Assembly: GCA_020199995.1 (NCBI GenBank)
Contig: JAIVJM010000230.1
Location: 1-38,320 of the forward strand
Origin: Acidobacteriota bacterium
GTDB taxonomy: Bacteria; Acidobacteriota; Blastocatellia; Pyrinomonadales; Pyrinomonadaceae
Length of the DNA: 38,320 bases
Reading direction: 5' to 3'
Under the pieces are notes generated by a model. It ran no database searches. It was given only the letters and a program-made list of their open reading frames with translations, and was not told where the DNA came from. The first letter of the stretch is position 1. Each line of letters starts with the position of its first letter. The position numbers and the translations under genes were made by a program. Positions 7,482 to 16,804 of this stretch are shown piece after piece.

Positions 7482-8654
7482 TCAGGGAAAGATGCCGCGC
7501 AAGTCTGTCGCCTCGGCCACGCGCCCGACGGCGAGGATGTAAGCGCCCGTGCGCATGTCCGTCTTGTGCCTCTCGGCAGCCGCATGGACGCCGGCGAAGG
7601 CCGTCTGCATCGTCTGCTCCAGAGTCTCTTTGACCCGCTCCTCCGTCCAGAAGTAGGAATATTGATTCTGCACCCACTCGTAATAACTGACCGTGACGCC
7701 GCCCGCGTTGGCGAGGATGTCGGGCAGCAACAGGACGCCGCGGTCGAAGAGCACGCGGTCGGCCCCCGGCGTGACGGGGCCGTTCGCCAGCTCGGCGATC
7801 AACGGCGCGCGCACTCGCCCGACGTTCGCGAGCGTGATGCTGTTCTCCAGCGCCGCCGGGAGCAGGATGTCGCAGTCCACTTCGAGCACCTCATCGCGCG
7901 CAACCGGTTCGGTGTTCGGCGTCCGCTCGACCACGCCCGTCTCGGCCTTGTGGCGCAGCGCGGCCTGCACGTCAATGCCTTCCGCGTTTAAGACGCCGCC
8001 CCGCGAGTCGGCGATGGCGACGACTCGCGCGCCGTCCTCGGCGGCGACCATCCGCGCGAAGTTCGCACCCGCATTTCCGAAGCCGTGGATGGCGACGCGC
8101 GCGTCCCTCAACTGCATCCCGCGCACGCGGCAGGCTTCGCGCACGACGTAGAGACAGCCCCGCGCCGTCGCCTCGGCGCGTCCCTGCGAGCCGCCGAGCG
8201 CCAGCGGCTTGCCCGTCACGACGGCCAGCTCCGTGTGCCCGCGCACCATCGAGATGGTGTCCATGATCCACGCCATCGTCTGCTCGTCGGTGTAGACGTC
8301 CGGAGCCGGAATGTCGCGGTCGGGGCCGATGATCGGCGCGATTTCAAAGGCGTAGCGGCGCGTCAGACGCTCCAGCTCGCCGCGCGACATTGATTTCGGG
8401 TCGCACACGACGCCGCCCTTGCCGCCGCCGTAAGGAATACCGACGGTCGCGCACTTCCAAGTCATCCATGAAGCGAGCGCCTTGACCTCGTCGAGCGTCA
8501 CGCGCGGGTGGAAGCGAATGCCGCCCTTGGCGGGGCCGCGCGCGATGTTGTGCTGCACGCGGTAGCCCTCGAAGACCTTTACCTCGCCCCCGTCCATCTT
8601 CACCGGAATCGAGACGACCAGTTGACGCTTGGTGTTCTTTAATACCTGCCGCAT
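7482..8654 (-). CDS. gdhA: Glu/Leu/Phe/Val dehydrogenase (glutamate dehydrogenase), 5' end disturbed
   Basis: Interconverts glutamate and 2-oxoglutarate plus ammonia. Visible are [14 protein letters not shown], the Lys-containing [11 protein letters not shown] loop, [17 protein letters not shown], and the Rossmann motif [10 protein letters not shown]. The first ATG in frame (8654) gives 390 residues, but homologous sequence continues upstream in the same frame ([20 protein letters not shown]) for about 27 codons with no ATG, GTG or TTG. An ATG at 8742-8740 with a GAGG site upstream is one base out of frame with it, so the true start is either a rare codon or that ATG joined by a one-base frameshift. 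Probably cotranscribed with the arsC-like gene. Confidence 0.92.
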   Translation of the reverse strand: MRQVLKNTKRQLVVSIPVKMDGGEVKVFEGYRVQHNIARGPAKGGIRFHPRVTLDEVKALASWMTWKCATVGIPYGGGKGGVVCDPKSMSRGELERLTRRYAFEIAPIIGPDRDIPAPDVYTDEQTMAWIMDTISMVRGHTELAVVTGKPLALGGSQGRAEATARGCLYVVREACRVRGMQLRDARVAIHGFGNAGANFARMVAAEDGARVVAIADSRGGVLNAEGIDVQAALRHKAETGVVERTPNTEPVARDEVLEVDCDILLPAALENSITLANVGRVRAPLIAELANGPVTPGADRVLFDRGVLLLPDILANAGGVTVSYYEWVQNQYSYFWTEERVKETLEQTMQTAFAGVHAAAERHKTDMRTGAYILAVGRVAEATDLRGIFP

Positions 8655-8740
8655 GGACTCTTCGAGGTTCAGGTGATCGGCGGCGGCGTCGAACTGCTGC
8701 GTCGCGATAATGAAAGGGTTAAGTTCCTCAGGCGTCGCAC

Positions 8741-9547
8741 ATGGGAGACCTCAAGCGGAAGGGTTCTTTTTTTCTCGGGACGCTCGCGTTCTACGGCGTG
8801 CTGCTGTTGGCGGCGGGCGTGGGCAGCATCTACGCCTACAACGCGCGGCTCGCCGACCGCGACGACGGCGAGATCGTGACGTTGATGAGTTTCGCGCGCA
8901 CGCCGCGCGAGGAGAGAGCCGAGCCCGTCAGACGTAGCGCCGCGACGAGGGTCGCACCACAGGGCGGCGGCATGAAGGCGCAGCCCGCCATCGTTACGGA
9001 GATCGCCAAAAACTCGCCGCACCTGTCCGACAGGTCGGTCGCAAGCGAAACCTCTCGCGATCTGCCCCCCAACATGGACTATAAGCTCGGCGACCATAAC
9101 TTCATCCCGCCCGCCGGATTCGGCGACGGTAAAGGCGACAAGCCGGGCGATGCGGGCCGGGATACAGGCCCCGTCGTTGACTCCGGCCCCGGCGACGACG
9201 CCCCGCGTATCGTGAAGACGGAGCCGACCCCCGCGCCGACACCGAAGCAGGAAGTTAAAAAAGTCCTACAGCTATCGCAGGGCGTCATCACCGCAAAAGC
9301 GACGGCCAAGCCCGCGCCGCCTTACCCGAACATAGCCAAAATGGCGCGCGCGCAGGGGCCGGTCACCGTGCAGATCGTCGTTGACGAACATGGGCGCGTC
9401 ATCGCCTCGAAGGCGACCGGCGGTCACCCACTCCTGCGGGGCGCCGCGGAGCAGGCGGCGTTTCAGGCGCGCTTCACGCCCACGTTCCTGAGTGGCCAGC
9501 CCGTCAAAGTCACGGGCGTCATCACCTACAACTTCGTGCTCAACTAA
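8741..9547 (+). CDS. TonB-family energy transducer protein
   Basis: Periplasm-spanning protein of 268 residues. An N-terminal hydrophobic anchor (about residues 10-30, FFLGTLAFYGVLLLAAGVG) is followed by a long charged/Pro-rich linker containing PTPAPTPKQEVKK. A C-terminal TonB domain (about 195-268) starts PPYPNIAKMARAQGPVTVQI and ends VTGVITYNFVLN. Proteins of this type couple the inner-membrane ExbB/D motor to outer-membrane receptors, but no exbB or exbD is in the window. It is the only plus-strand gene. Its ATG overlaps the minus-strand ATG proposed for gdh in the four bases CATG (8740-8743). An AGG lies about 8 nt upstream. Confidence 0.88.
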   Translation: MGDLKRKGSFFLGTLAFYGVLLLAAGVGSIYAYNARLADRDDGEIVTLMSFARTPREERAEPVRRSAATRVAPQGGGMKAQPAIVTEIAKNSPHLSDRSVASETSRDLPPNMDYKLGDHNFIPPAGFGDGKGDKPGDAGRDTGPVVDSGPGDDAPRIVKTEPTPAPTPKQEVKKVLQLSQGVITAKATAKPAPPYPNIAKMARAQGPVTVQIVVDEHGRVIASKATGGHPLLRGAAEQAAFQARFTPTFLSGQPVKVTGVITYNFVLN

Positions 9548-9634
9548 GAGCCGCGCGCGGGACTGTAGGGAGAACGAGTTCCTCAAACACGACGCCTCGA
9601 CGAACACAAGCCGACCTTCAATCCAACCGACGAA

Positions 9635-9667
9635 GAGGCACGCGGAAGCTCTCACGCCGCGTGCCTC
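9635..9667. terminator. Hairpin between convergent tonB and alr
   Basis: Perfect 11-bp inverted repeat, GAGGCACGCGG (9635-9645) with CCGCGTGCCTC (9657-9667) and an 11-nt loop, sitting between the convergent ends of the tonB-like gene and alr. It lacks a strong T run. A shared bidirectional terminator is the likely role. Confidence 0.6.
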
Positions 9668-9720
9668 GCCTCCACTAAGCTCTCAAATCTTTTCCGACCC
9701 TGCCCTGACGCTTTTTCGAA

Positions 9721-10872
9721 TTAGCCCTTCGACCGCTGAAGGCGCGGCACGCGCGCGCTGATGCCGCAGGTGATCTCGTAAGAGATGGTGCCCGCGGTCT
9801 TCGCGACATCCTCCGCCGGTATCGAAAGCTCTCCGTCCGTCCCGAGCAGCGTCACGCGGTCGCCCAACTCCACGCCCCGCACGCCCGTCACGTCCACCAG
9901 CGTCAAGTCCATCGAGACGCGTCCGACCACCGGCGCGTACGTGCCGCGCAGGATGGCGCGCCCGCGGTTCGAGAGTGCGCGCGCGTAGCCGTCGTGATAC
10001 CCGGCGGGAATCGTCGCCACCAACATCTCCCGCGACGCCTCGAACGAGCACCCGTAGCCGAGCGTCTCGCCCCTGTGCACGCGCTTGAGCAGCGTCACGC
10101 GCGAGCGCACCGCCATCACCGGGAGCAGGCTCGGCTTCTCGGCGAGCGTGGGCAGCACGTCGCGCCAGAGCCCGTACAGGACGCCGCCCGGTCGAACCAT
10201 GTTGCCGCGCGCCTCAGGGTGCGCGAAGGCGGCCGCGGAGTTCGCCATGTGCTCATAGACGAGCGCATGCCCATGCTCGCGGAAGGCCGCTGCCGCTTCT
10301 CGGAAGCGCTTCAGCTGATCCTCAGTGAAGCAGTCGCGCCCCGGCTCGTCAGCCGCCGCGAAGTGCGTCATCAAACCCTCGACGCGGACGTGACTTAAAG
10401 CGCGCAGCCTCGACGCGAACTCCGCCGCCTCGTCGTGACGGACGCCGAGCCGCCCCATCCCCGTGTCAACCTTGACGTGGACGGGGGCCGAGACTCCTGC
10501 GGTGCGCGCCGCCGCGTCGAGCGCCTCCGCCATGTCCAGCCGGTAGACCACCGGCACGATGCGCTCGCGCACGCAGAGTTCCGCCTGCCCTTCCCAGAAC
10601 CCCCCGAAGCTCAAGACCCGCTGACCGAGCCCCGCGCGCCGCAGCTCCAACCCCTCTTCCGGCGTCGCCACGCCGAACCACTCCGCGCCCTCCGCGTCGA
10701 GCCTGCGCGCGCACGCGACGGCGCCGTGCCCGTAGGCATCGGCTTTCAGCACTCCCATCACGCGCACGCCGCCGCCCACGACCCTCCGCACCTCCCGGAA
10801 GTTCGCCGCCAGCGCGTCCAAGTCAATCTCCGCCCACGTCGGTCGCCCGCCCCCGGACTCGAATTCGCTCAT
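9721..10872 (-). CDS. alr: Alanine racemase
   Basis: PLP enzyme making D-alanine for peptidoglycan. PLP-binding Lys43 lies in VLKADAYGHGAVACA, and the second catalytic region GYGCSFEA with the following ATIPAGYHDGYARALSNRG is present, as is VGRVSMDLTLVDVT. I place the start at ATG 10872 (MSEFESGGGRPTWAEIDLDAL), which has a GGTGAG site just upstream and gives 383 residues, the family norm. The frame stays open for 46 codons further upstream, but that part is not family-like. It follows dnaB after about 190 nt. Confidence 0.96.
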   Translation of the reverse strand: MSEFESGGGRPTWAEIDLDALAANFREVRRVVGGGVRVMGVLKADAYGHGAVACARRLDAEGAEWFGVATPEEGLELRRAGLGQRVLSFGGFWEGQAELCVRERIVPVVYRLDMAEALDAAARTAGVSAPVHVKVDTGMGRLGVRHDEAAEFASRLRALSHVRVEGLMTHFAAADEPGRDCFTEDQLKRFREAAAAFREHGHALVYEHMANSAAAFAHPEARGNMVRPGGVLYGLWRDVLPTLAEKPSLLPVMAVRSRVTLLKRVHRGETLGYGCSFEASREMLVATIPAGYHDGYARALSNRGRAILRGTYAPVVGRVSMDLTLVDVTGVRGVELGDRVTLLGTDGELSIPAEDVAKTAGTISYEITCGISARVPRLQRSKG

Positions 10873-10973
10873 CCGCTCACCCCCATCTCTCACTCGTCCG
10901 CTCGCCAGACCGTCTTCAGACTCGCACACGCGCAGTCTCAAAGCGCCCGCCGGCCAAAGTCTCGCACACATCA

Positions 10974-11000
10974 ATGGCCGCCAGAAAGTCCGGCGGCCAT
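10974..11000. terminator. Perfect 9-bp hairpin between dnaB and alr
   Basis: ATGGCCGCC (10974-10982) pairs perfectly with GGCGGCCAT (10992-11000) around a 9-nt loop, 60 nt after the dnaB stop. No T run follows, so it could be a weak terminator or mRNA 3' stabiliser. The rest of the 190-nt gap shows nothing I recognise. Confidence 0.45.
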
Positions 11001-11059
11001 CGTCTGTCATCTCTTCACGAAACCGAAAAACAAAGGGGGCGCACTCTCACTTTCGCGGC

Positions 11060-13563
11060 CTACTCGCGCCACATATTTTCAAAGCGTGTGAACTCCTTGA
11101 GGAAGGCGAGATTGACCGTCCCCGTCGGGCCGTTGCGCTGCTTGGCGATAATCAGCTCCGCGATCCCCGCGTTCTCCTCAGTCCGCGCGTACTGCTCCTC
11201 GCGGTAGATGAAGGCGACTAAATCTGCGTCCTGCTCAATGCTGTTATGGACGACGATGTCATTCGCGACGAAGTTGTGATGCCCCTCCACCGTCAGGTCG
11301 AAAACTTCTTCCTCGCCACACGCCTCGATGGATGCGACTTGATCCCAGTAGACGTCACTTCCGGCAAGGTGCCCGAGTTCCATCGAACTGACGACCCCGG
11401 CGACCCTCAAAGCCCTCTCTCGGCTGACGTTCTGTTTGTAAATCTGGGTGCCGCAGTAAGCGGTCTCAATCCCCGCCATCATCTGGCGCGTCGTCATCCC
11501 CAAGCCCTGCATCGAGGGCACCACGAATCGCCTCCAAATCACGCTGGGGATGACGTCGCGATTGGTGTTGGCCGGGGCTAGGGAAAGGAGTCGCGCTATC
11601 TCTCCGAGCGATTGAGTCTTGTAGTCGCCTACGGCCCCGACGCCGGCGATGAATTTTAGCTGGTCCGTTTTACCACTGACGACCACGTGAAACTGATCCC
11701 GCCCTTTCCCCTCTTGAGAAACTGAGGAGAGGCGTGCGTTGATGTCGAGTCTCAGGAGTAGTGATTGGACATCGTGCGCCAGTCTCTCACTACTGCTCGC
11801 GTAGTATATGGCCGGCCTTACCCCCTCCTTATTCCTAACGGTGCGGACACACCCGTCTGTGGCCCACAGGTGTCGGAGGAAGAGCCCGACGGCCTCGCGT
11901 GGCTGCTCGAAAACTTTACCCGGAACGAATTTTTCGTGCGACCTCAGCCCCCAGATGCCAAGCCCGTCGAGCCACTCGGCGATGGCGCTGCGCACGTTGT
12001 GCGTATGGTGACGTGCCGAGGAAAGGTAGACTTGGAACCACTGTCGCTCTGGGCTGACGCGTGGGCTGACCTCACCGCCGAACACTTCGACGGCCAGCGA
12101 GGAGACCATGTCGGCGAGGTCGCGCTCCCTAGTGGTGTACTGGATTACATGGCGCGGCAGCATACACCCGTCTCCGATGAGATGTCCCAAGAGGGCGAGT
12201 TCCGCGCCGGACATCGCCTGCGTCGTCGCGCAGGGGAGGGCGCGCGGCAAGGCCAGATACTCGCCGACCTCCAGCGCGTCGAGCCGCTTCCACCCGTCGA
12301 AGGACCGGAACTGATGGTTGGCTGTCGCGTCAATCGTCCGCCCGAGTCGCGTCCGCAGCCTGTAGACTTGCTTGAGGCCCGTCGAGAAAGCGCGGCTCAC
12401 GACTCCGAGAGCTGCGGGCGGTGGTCGCTGCGCGCCTCGGGGGCGCGGCTGAGCTGCGAGAGGGCGACGAGCGGGACGTTCAGCTCTTTGGCGAGACCTT
12501 TGAGCTCGCGCGAGATTTGCGAGACCTCCTGCTGGCGCGACTCCACGCGGCGCGACGAGCCGGACATCAACTGCATGTAGTCCACGACGATGAGGTCGAG
12601 ACGCTTCTGCTCAGACGCCAGCCGCCGCGCCTTCGCGCGCATCTCCAGCACGGAGATACCCGGCGTGTCGTCAATGAAAATCTTCGTGTCGGCCAGCGTG
12701 CCGAGCGCCCCTGCGAGCCGCGCCCACTCGTCGCGCGACAGATACCCGCTGCGGAAGCGGTGCGCGTCCACACGCCCCTCCGAGCAGAGCATGCGCATCA
12801 CCAGAGACTCTTTCGACATCTCCAGAGAGAAGACGCCGACCACCGCTCCCGTCTGTATCGCCGCGTTCTGCGCGAGCGTCAGGCACAAGGAAGTTTTTCC
12901 CATTGACGGTCTGGCGGCGACGATGATGAGGTCGGAGGGTTGGAGGCCGGAGGTCATCGTGTCGAGCTCGCTGAAGCCGGTCGTGAGCCCCGTCAGCATG
13001 GCGGAGCGCCCGCCCATCTCCTGGACTTTTTCGAGCAACTGGTCGGCGACCGGCTTGACGTGAGAGAAGCCCTGCCGGGTGCGCGCGTCGGCGAGCGCGA
13101 AGATCATCTGCTCGGCGTGGTCGAGGATGATCTCGGGCTCATCCTCTTCTTCGAGCGCCTCGCTCGTCACCTTGTTGGCGACCTTGACGAGCTGGCGCAT
13201 CGTAGACTTCCCGCCGACGACCTTGGCGTAGGCCGCGACGTTCGTGAAGTGCGGCAGCCCGTAGGTCAGCTCCGAGATAAACGCGATGCCCCCGGTCTGC
13301 TCCAGCGCACCCTCGCGCCGCAGCTCTTCGCCGAGGAGGATCGGGTTGATCTCGGAGCCGCGCTCCGAGAGGCCGATCATCGCGCGGAAGACGAACTGGT
13401 GCGCGCGGACGTAGAAGTCTTCGGGCCGCAGGAGCTCGATGGCCTGATTGACCAGACTGTTATCGAGGATGACAGCGCCGAGAATGGCCCGCTCCGCTTC
13501 GGCGCTGTGCGGCAGCGGGCGTTCGAGCATCTGTTCGCGCGAAGAGTCAACAAACTGTGCCAA
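11060..13563 (-). pseudogene. dnaB: Replicative DNA helicase DnaB with intein, disrupted at the N-extein/intein junction
   Basis: The N-extein is intact from 13563 (MAQFVDSSREQMLERPLPHS) through the Walker A motif ARPSMGKTS, VVDYMQLM and VALSQLSRAPEARSDHRPQL, then ends SES-stop at 12397. The C-extein SIEQDADLVAFIYREEQY to ENMWRE (11060-11242) follows the intein. Between them the family sequence DLRESG and roughly the first 50 intein residues, including the splice-initiating Cys1, are missing, and the two parts are in different frames. As written no functional helicase could be made, which is implausible for an essential gene unless another dnaB exists or the assembly lost about 170 bp here. 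Order rpsF-rpsR-rplI-dnaB is conserved in many bacteria. Confidence 0.85.
11243..12400 (-). mobile_element. DnaB intein remnant with LAGLIDADG-type homing endonuclease
   Basis: 386-residue intein part closely resembling the cyanobacterial DnaB intein. It contains the block-B-like stretch TRLGRTIDATANHQF, the two endonuclease motifs LGHLIGDGC and LRHLWATDGC, and the C-terminal splice blocks VFDLTVEGHHNFVANDIVVHN followed by Ser+1 of the extein. The insertion point is the classic one just before SIEQDAD. The N-terminal block A with Cys1 is absent, so it cannot splice as written. The first readable codons are GTG AGC CGC (VSRAFSTG), matching internal intein sequence, which places the breakpoint inside the N-terminal splicing domain. 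Confidence 0.9.
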
Positions 13564-13689
13564 CGGAAGCCTCGGGAGTTAGTTATGATTTTACCGGCGT
13601 GGATAAAGAAAACGGCGCGTCCCCACGTGTCGCCTCCGTGCGGCCTGCGGAAGGCGCGCGGAGGAGCGCGTAAAGGTCGCGCCGCAATT

Positions 13690-13718
13690 CTTATACTACA
13701 AGGTTCGGGGCGCGACAA
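13690..13718 (-). promoter_or_regulatory. Candidate sigma70 promoter upstream of dnaB
   Basis: TTGTCG (13713-13718) and TATAAG (13690-13695) on the minus strand with a 17-nt spacer, giving a leader of about 120 nt before the dnaB ATG. This would let dnaB be transcribed separately from the ribosomal genes. A GGGGCGCG/CGCGCCCC inverted repeat (13707-13714 and 13731-13738) overlaps the -35 box and may terminate the upstream rplI transcript. Confidence 0.45.
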
Positions 13719-13754
13719 TAGAGACCTTGCCGCGCCCCGCAACTCCGAAGTTTT

Positions 13755-14330
13755 TTAAGCCTCCGGCGTGGCCGCTTCGTCCGCCGGGGCGGGCTCGGCT
13801 GCCGCGACGCCGGGCGCGGTGCTTTCAGCCGCCCCTTCGCCTACCGGCGCCGCGGCATCGCCCGCGGTCTTCGCGCCGCCCTCGCCCGTGACGGTGACGG
13901 GGATGTCAATAGTCACCTCGCGGTGCAGGCGCACCGCCACGGTGAAGTCGCCCGTCTCCTTGATGGCCTCGGGGAGGTTGATGCGGCGGCGGTCAATCTC
14001 GTAGCCCTTCTCCTTGAGCGCCTCGGCCACGTGCATCGAGGTCACGGAGCCGTAGAGCATGCCGTGCTCGCCGACCTTGCGCTCAAAATTGAGGCTCAGG
14101 GACTTCATCAGTGCCGCCTGCGCCTCGGCGGTCGCGCGCTCTTTACTCTCCTTCTTGAGGAGCGCGGCGCGCTCGGCCTCGATCTGCCTGACGTTGCCCG
14201 CGCTCGCCTCGACGGCGAGTTTGCGGGGCAGAAGATAGTTACGCGCGTAGCCCGCCTTGACCTTCACGATTTCGCCGCGCGCGCCCAGATTGTCTATGTC
14301 TTCGCGTAAGAGAACGTTTGTCGTTGCCAT
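13755..14330 (-). CDS. rplI: 50S ribosomal protein bL9 with long Ala/Pro/Glu tail
   Basis: Ribosomal protein of the large subunit. The N-terminal domain NVLLREDIDNLGARGEIVKVKAGYARNYLLPRKLAV is diagnostic, followed by the long connecting helix and a C-terminal domain with GMLYGSVTSMHVAEALKEKGYEIDRRRI. The protein is 191 residues rather than about 150: the last 40 or so are a low-complexity acidic Ala/Pro/Glu/Thr tail. Encoded directly after rpsR (19-nt gap), so cotranscription is likely. Confidence 0.97.
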   Translation of the reverse strand: MATTNVLLREDIDNLGARGEIVKVKAGYARNYLLPRKLAVEASAGNVRQIEAERAALLKKESKERATAEAQAALMKSLSLNFERKVGEHGMLYGSVTSMHVAEALKEKGYEIDRRRINLPEAIKETGDFTVAVRLHREVTIDIPVTVTGEGGAKTAGDAAAPVGEGAAESTAPGVAAAEPAPADEAATPEA

Positions 14331-14349
14331 GAGTCTTTCATCCCTCCTG

Positions 14350-14661
14350 TTAGTCTGCGGCGTACGGGAGCAGCGCGATGTTGCGCGCGCGTTTGATGGC
14401 CTCGGCCAGCATTCGCTGGTGCGACGCGCACATGCCTGAGATGCGCCGCGGCAGCACCTTGCCGCGCTCGGGGATAAAGTTTTGCAGCAGCTTCACGTCC
14501 TTGAAATCAATGATGTCAACTTTGTCCAGGCAGAAGCGGCAGACTTTGCGGCGGCGGAATCGTCCGCGCGGGCCGCCGCGTCCGCCCGAGGGCCGTCCCT
14601 GTGGCGCCCTGTCGTCATCCCCGTCAAAGTCTCGGTCGTCGGTATTGAAATTTCTCGACAT
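14350..14661 (-). CDS. rpsR: 30S ribosomal protein bS18
   Basis: 103 residues from ATG 14661 ([17 protein letters not shown]). This start has an AAAAGG site upstream, whereas the in-frame region before it is not ribosomal. The N-terminus is an acidic then Gly/Arg-rich extension. The core starts [21 protein letters not shown] and ends [19 protein letters not shown] and the later MCASH suggest a zinc-binding (C+) form of bS18. Sits between rpsF and rplI; no ssb gene is interposed, unlike in many other phyla. Confidence 0.97.
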   Translation of the reverse strand: MSRNFNTDDRDFDGDDDRAPQGRPSGGRGGPRGRFRRRKVCRFCLDKVDIIDFKDVKLLQNFIPERGKVLPRRISGMCASHQRMLAEAIKRARNIALLPYAAD

Positions 14662-14782
14662 AATCCTTTTCCTAATCTTCTCGAAGGCGACGTCCCGCGG
14701 CGCGTGCCCGTGTAGGCCTCGCCCGCGCCCGGAGGTCGCCGAAACCCTCAACTCAAGAAGGAGACGGCGCGGGCCGAGCCCT

Positions 14783-15208
14783 TCACGCCTCGTCCCCGCC
14801 CGCTTCGCCGGTGGCAGTGGTCGCCGCCGCCGCCGCCACGGAGCCGGGTTTCACCGGACGCTTCGACGCCCTGCGCGCACGCTTCGCCGCGAACTTCTCG
14901 GCGCGGCGACGGTCTTCGTCGACGCGCACCGTGAGGTAGCGCAGCACCTGGTCGTTGACGCGCATGCGCCGCTCCAGTTCGGCAATCTCACGGCCCGAGC
15001 CCTCGATCTCGAAGAGCTGGAAGATGCCTTCCGTGTTGCGTCCGATGCTGTAGGCGAGGCGACGCCGGCCCATGCTCTCGTTTTTGGTGACCGCGCCGCC
15101 CTGCTCGGTGATGATGTGCTGAAGGTTATCGGTCAGGCGTGTGATGTCCTCATCGCCCGCCGCCGGGTCAACGATGAAGACGACTTCGTAAACTCTCTTC
15201 TCTGCCAA
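14783..15208 (-). CDS. rpsF: 30S ribosomal protein bS6
   Basis: Binds bS18 on the 30S platform. Core [42 protein letters not shown] and the C-terminal helix [25 protein letters not shown] are typical, followed by a basic then Ala/Thr-rich tail. Start choice: an AGGAGG motif touches an ATG at 15214 with no spacing, while a TTG at 15208 lies 6 nt after it, so I prefer TTG (MAEKRVYEV, 141 residues). Confidence 0.95.
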   Translation of the reverse strand: MAEKRVYEVVFIVDPAAGDEDITRLTDNLQHIITEQGGAVTKNESMGRRRLAYSIGRNTEGIFQLFEIEGSGREIAELERRMRVNDQVLRYLTVRVDEDRRRAEKFAAKRARRASKRPVKPGSVAAAAATTATGEAGGDEA

Positions 15209-15270
15209 AATCATCCTCCTTTTGGATGTCTAGCCTCGAGCCTTGTCGGCTGAAGCAAGAAGGAAATGAG

Positions 15271-15335
15271 AAGCTATTAGCTTTCAGCTTTTAGCGCTTA
15301 GCTTTTTCTGGCTGACTGCTAACAGCTAACAGCTT
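15271..15335. repeat. Period-7 repeat hairpin element 5 (pth-rpsF gap)
   Basis: Units such as TATTAGC, TTTTAGC and GCTTAGC on one side (15271-15304) face CTAACAG CTAACAG on the other (15318-15331), which can pair over about 20 positions. The far arm runs into the stop codon of pth. A strong Shine-Dalgarno site for rpsF lies beyond it. Confidence 0.75.
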
Positions 15336-15894
15336 AGTTATATTGCGCCATCGCTTTTTCAATGCCGTCGCGGAGGACGGCGCGGAGCGCGTCCGCGCCC
15401 CGCCCCAAAATCTCTTCCAGACCGGCGCGCTGCGCCTTCGGGAAATTCTCCAGCACGAAGCTCGCCGTGTCGGAGACCGGGTGCTCCGGCCTGATGCCGA
15501 TCCGCAGGCGCATGAACTCGTCCGTCCCGAGCGCCGCGATGATGTTCTTCAGACCTTTTTGCCCACCGCTCGAACCGCGCGCGCGCAGCCGCATCGTCCC
15601 GAACGGCAGCGCGATGTCGTCGCTGATGACGAGCAGGTCTTGAGCCGGCTTGAGCGTCGTGCGCTTGCGTAGCAAACACGCCACCGACTCGCCGCTCAGG
15701 TTCATATAGGTCTGCGGCTTGACCAGCTCGACGCCCCGGCCCTCGACCTCGGCGCGCCCGACGAGCGCGCGGCACTCGGCGCGTTTGACCTCACGCCCCG
15801 ACTCGCGCGCCAGCCGGTCGACGAGCATGAAGCCGAGGTTGTGGCGCGTCCACTCGTACTGCGCGCCCGGATTGCCGAGCCCGACGATCAGCAT
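15334..15894 (-). CDS. pth: Peptidyl-tRNA hydrolase
   Basis: Releases peptides from stalled peptidyl-tRNA. At 186 residues it has the full family length. MLIVGLGNPGAQYEWTRHN carries the catalytic His in the TRHNLGF context, KPQTYMNLSGE is the second signature, and DDIALPFGTMRLRARGSSGG the third. Its placement after rplY is a common bacterial arrangement. The ATG at 15894 follows a T-rich repeat element with no Shine-Dalgarno sequence. Confidence 0.97.
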   Translation of the reverse strand: MLIVGLGNPGAQYEWTRHNLGFMLVDRLARESGREVKRAECRALVGRAEVEGRGVELVKPQTYMNLSGESVACLLRKRTTLKPAQDLLVISDDIALPFGTMRLRARGSSGGQKGLKNIIAALGTDEFMRLRIGIRPEHPVSDTASFVLENFPKAQRAGLEEILGRGADALRAVLRDGIEKAMAQYN

Positions 15895-15895
15895 A

Positions 15896-15973
15896 AGGCA
15901 AAAGCAAAAAGGTCAAAGGTAAAATGGCAACACGGCGTTCCGTACGTTCGCCCTTTTCCTTGCGCCCTTTTAC
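15896..15973. repeat. Period-7 repeat element 6 (rplY-pth gap)
   Basis: One side (about 15896-15925) reads as units AAAAGCA, AAAAGGT, CAAAGGT and AAAATGG. The other (about 15949-15973) carries CCCTTTT-CCTTGCG-CCCTTTT, which can pair with it. The element spans the gap and includes the rplY stop codon. Confidence 0.6.
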
Positions 15974-16641
15974 TTCGATTCCCCGCCTTCGTCTTCCTTC
16001 TTGCCCTTGCCGATGACTTCGGGCTCGGAGGTTGGCTCTTCGACGACGGGCTCTTCGACCGGCTCCTCGCGCACGACGGCGACGGTCGCGATTGCCGTCT
16101 CGGGGTCGGTCATGATCTCGATGTCGTCTCCGACCTGAAGGTCTGAGACGTGCAGCACTTCGTGGACGCCGAGGTTGGACACATCGGCGTGGATCGCGTC
16201 GGGGATGTCGCGTGGGCTGCAACGAATCTGGACTTCGCGCAGGAGCTGTTCGAGGATGCCGCCCTCCTCGCCCTCTGTCACGCCCACGGGCTCGCCGTCG
16301 AGCACGATATGCACGGTCACTTCGATCTGCTGCCCGAGCACAAGGCGTCGAAGGTCCGCGTGGACAAGGCGCCCGCGCACGGGGTCGAGCTGGCGGTCGT
16401 GGAACATCACCTCGCTCGCGCCCGCGCCCTCCACGTCGAGCGTGAAGATGGTGTTGTGTCCCGACTCGGAGCGCAGGATCGAGGCCAATTCGGCCAACGG
16501 CGCGGCGGCTGAGACGGCCCCGCCCTCCCCGCCGTAAATCGTCAGAGGCACGAGTCCCTGACTGCGCAGCCGGCGCGCGTCGTTTTTGCCGCGTGCGCTG
16601 CGCAACTGCGCCCGCACCGTAATCTCTTCTCTTTCTGCCAT
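15970..16641 (-). CDS. rplY: 50S ribosomal protein bL25 (general stress protein Ctc)
   Basis: 5S-rRNA-binding protein of the two-domain CTC type. Residues 1-95 form the L25 domain (RSARGKNDARRLRSQGLVPLTIYG, TLDVEGA, HADLRRLVLGQQIEVTVHI), followed by the TL5-type C-terminal domain (PRDIPDAIHADVSNLGVHEVLHVSDL) and an acidic tail. I take ATG 16641 (MAEREEITV, 223 residues) because GGGAGGAAGT precedes it; an ATG six codons earlier lacks such a site. Lies between prs and pth, as often in bacteria. Confidence 0.96.
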   Translation of the reverse strand: MAEREEITVRAQLRSARGKNDARRLRSQGLVPLTIYGGEGGAVSAAAPLAELASILRSESGHNTIFTLDVEGAGASEVMFHDRQLDPVRGRLVHADLRRLVLGQQIEVTVHIVLDGEPVGVTEGEEGGILEQLLREVQIRCSPRDIPDAIHADVSNLGVHEVLHVSDLQVGDDIEIMTDPETAIATVAVVREEPVEEPVVEEPTSEPEVIGKGKKEDEGGESK

Positions 16642-16680
16642 ACTTCCTCCCGAGAGCATTCAGCTATCAGCAGTCAAAAT

Positions 16681-16765
16681 AAAAGCCGTGAATCATCAAT
16701 CGTCAATCGTGAATAGAAAAATCAACTCTTAATCCATTGACGATTGACGATTGACGATTGACGGT
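16681..16765. repeat. Period-7 repeat hairpin element 7 (prs-rplY gap)
   Basis: Left arm, about 16681-16716, has units TGAATCA, TCAATCG, TCAATCG, TGAATAG. The right arm, about 16736-16765, is a clean tandem of TTGACGA in four copies. The arms are largely complementary with a loop of about 20 nt. Theme shared with the element at 3346-3430. Confidence 0.85.
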
Positions 16766-16804
16766 CTTTCTTGCTGACCGCTTTTCAAATTTTTGCCCTC
16801 CGCT

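Noticed and set aside
11060-13563. A natural split intein in dnaB
   Set aside because: Split inteins break at the endonuclease site and keep block A on the N-terminal half; here block A and Cys1 are missing and the break is inside the N-terminal splicing domain.
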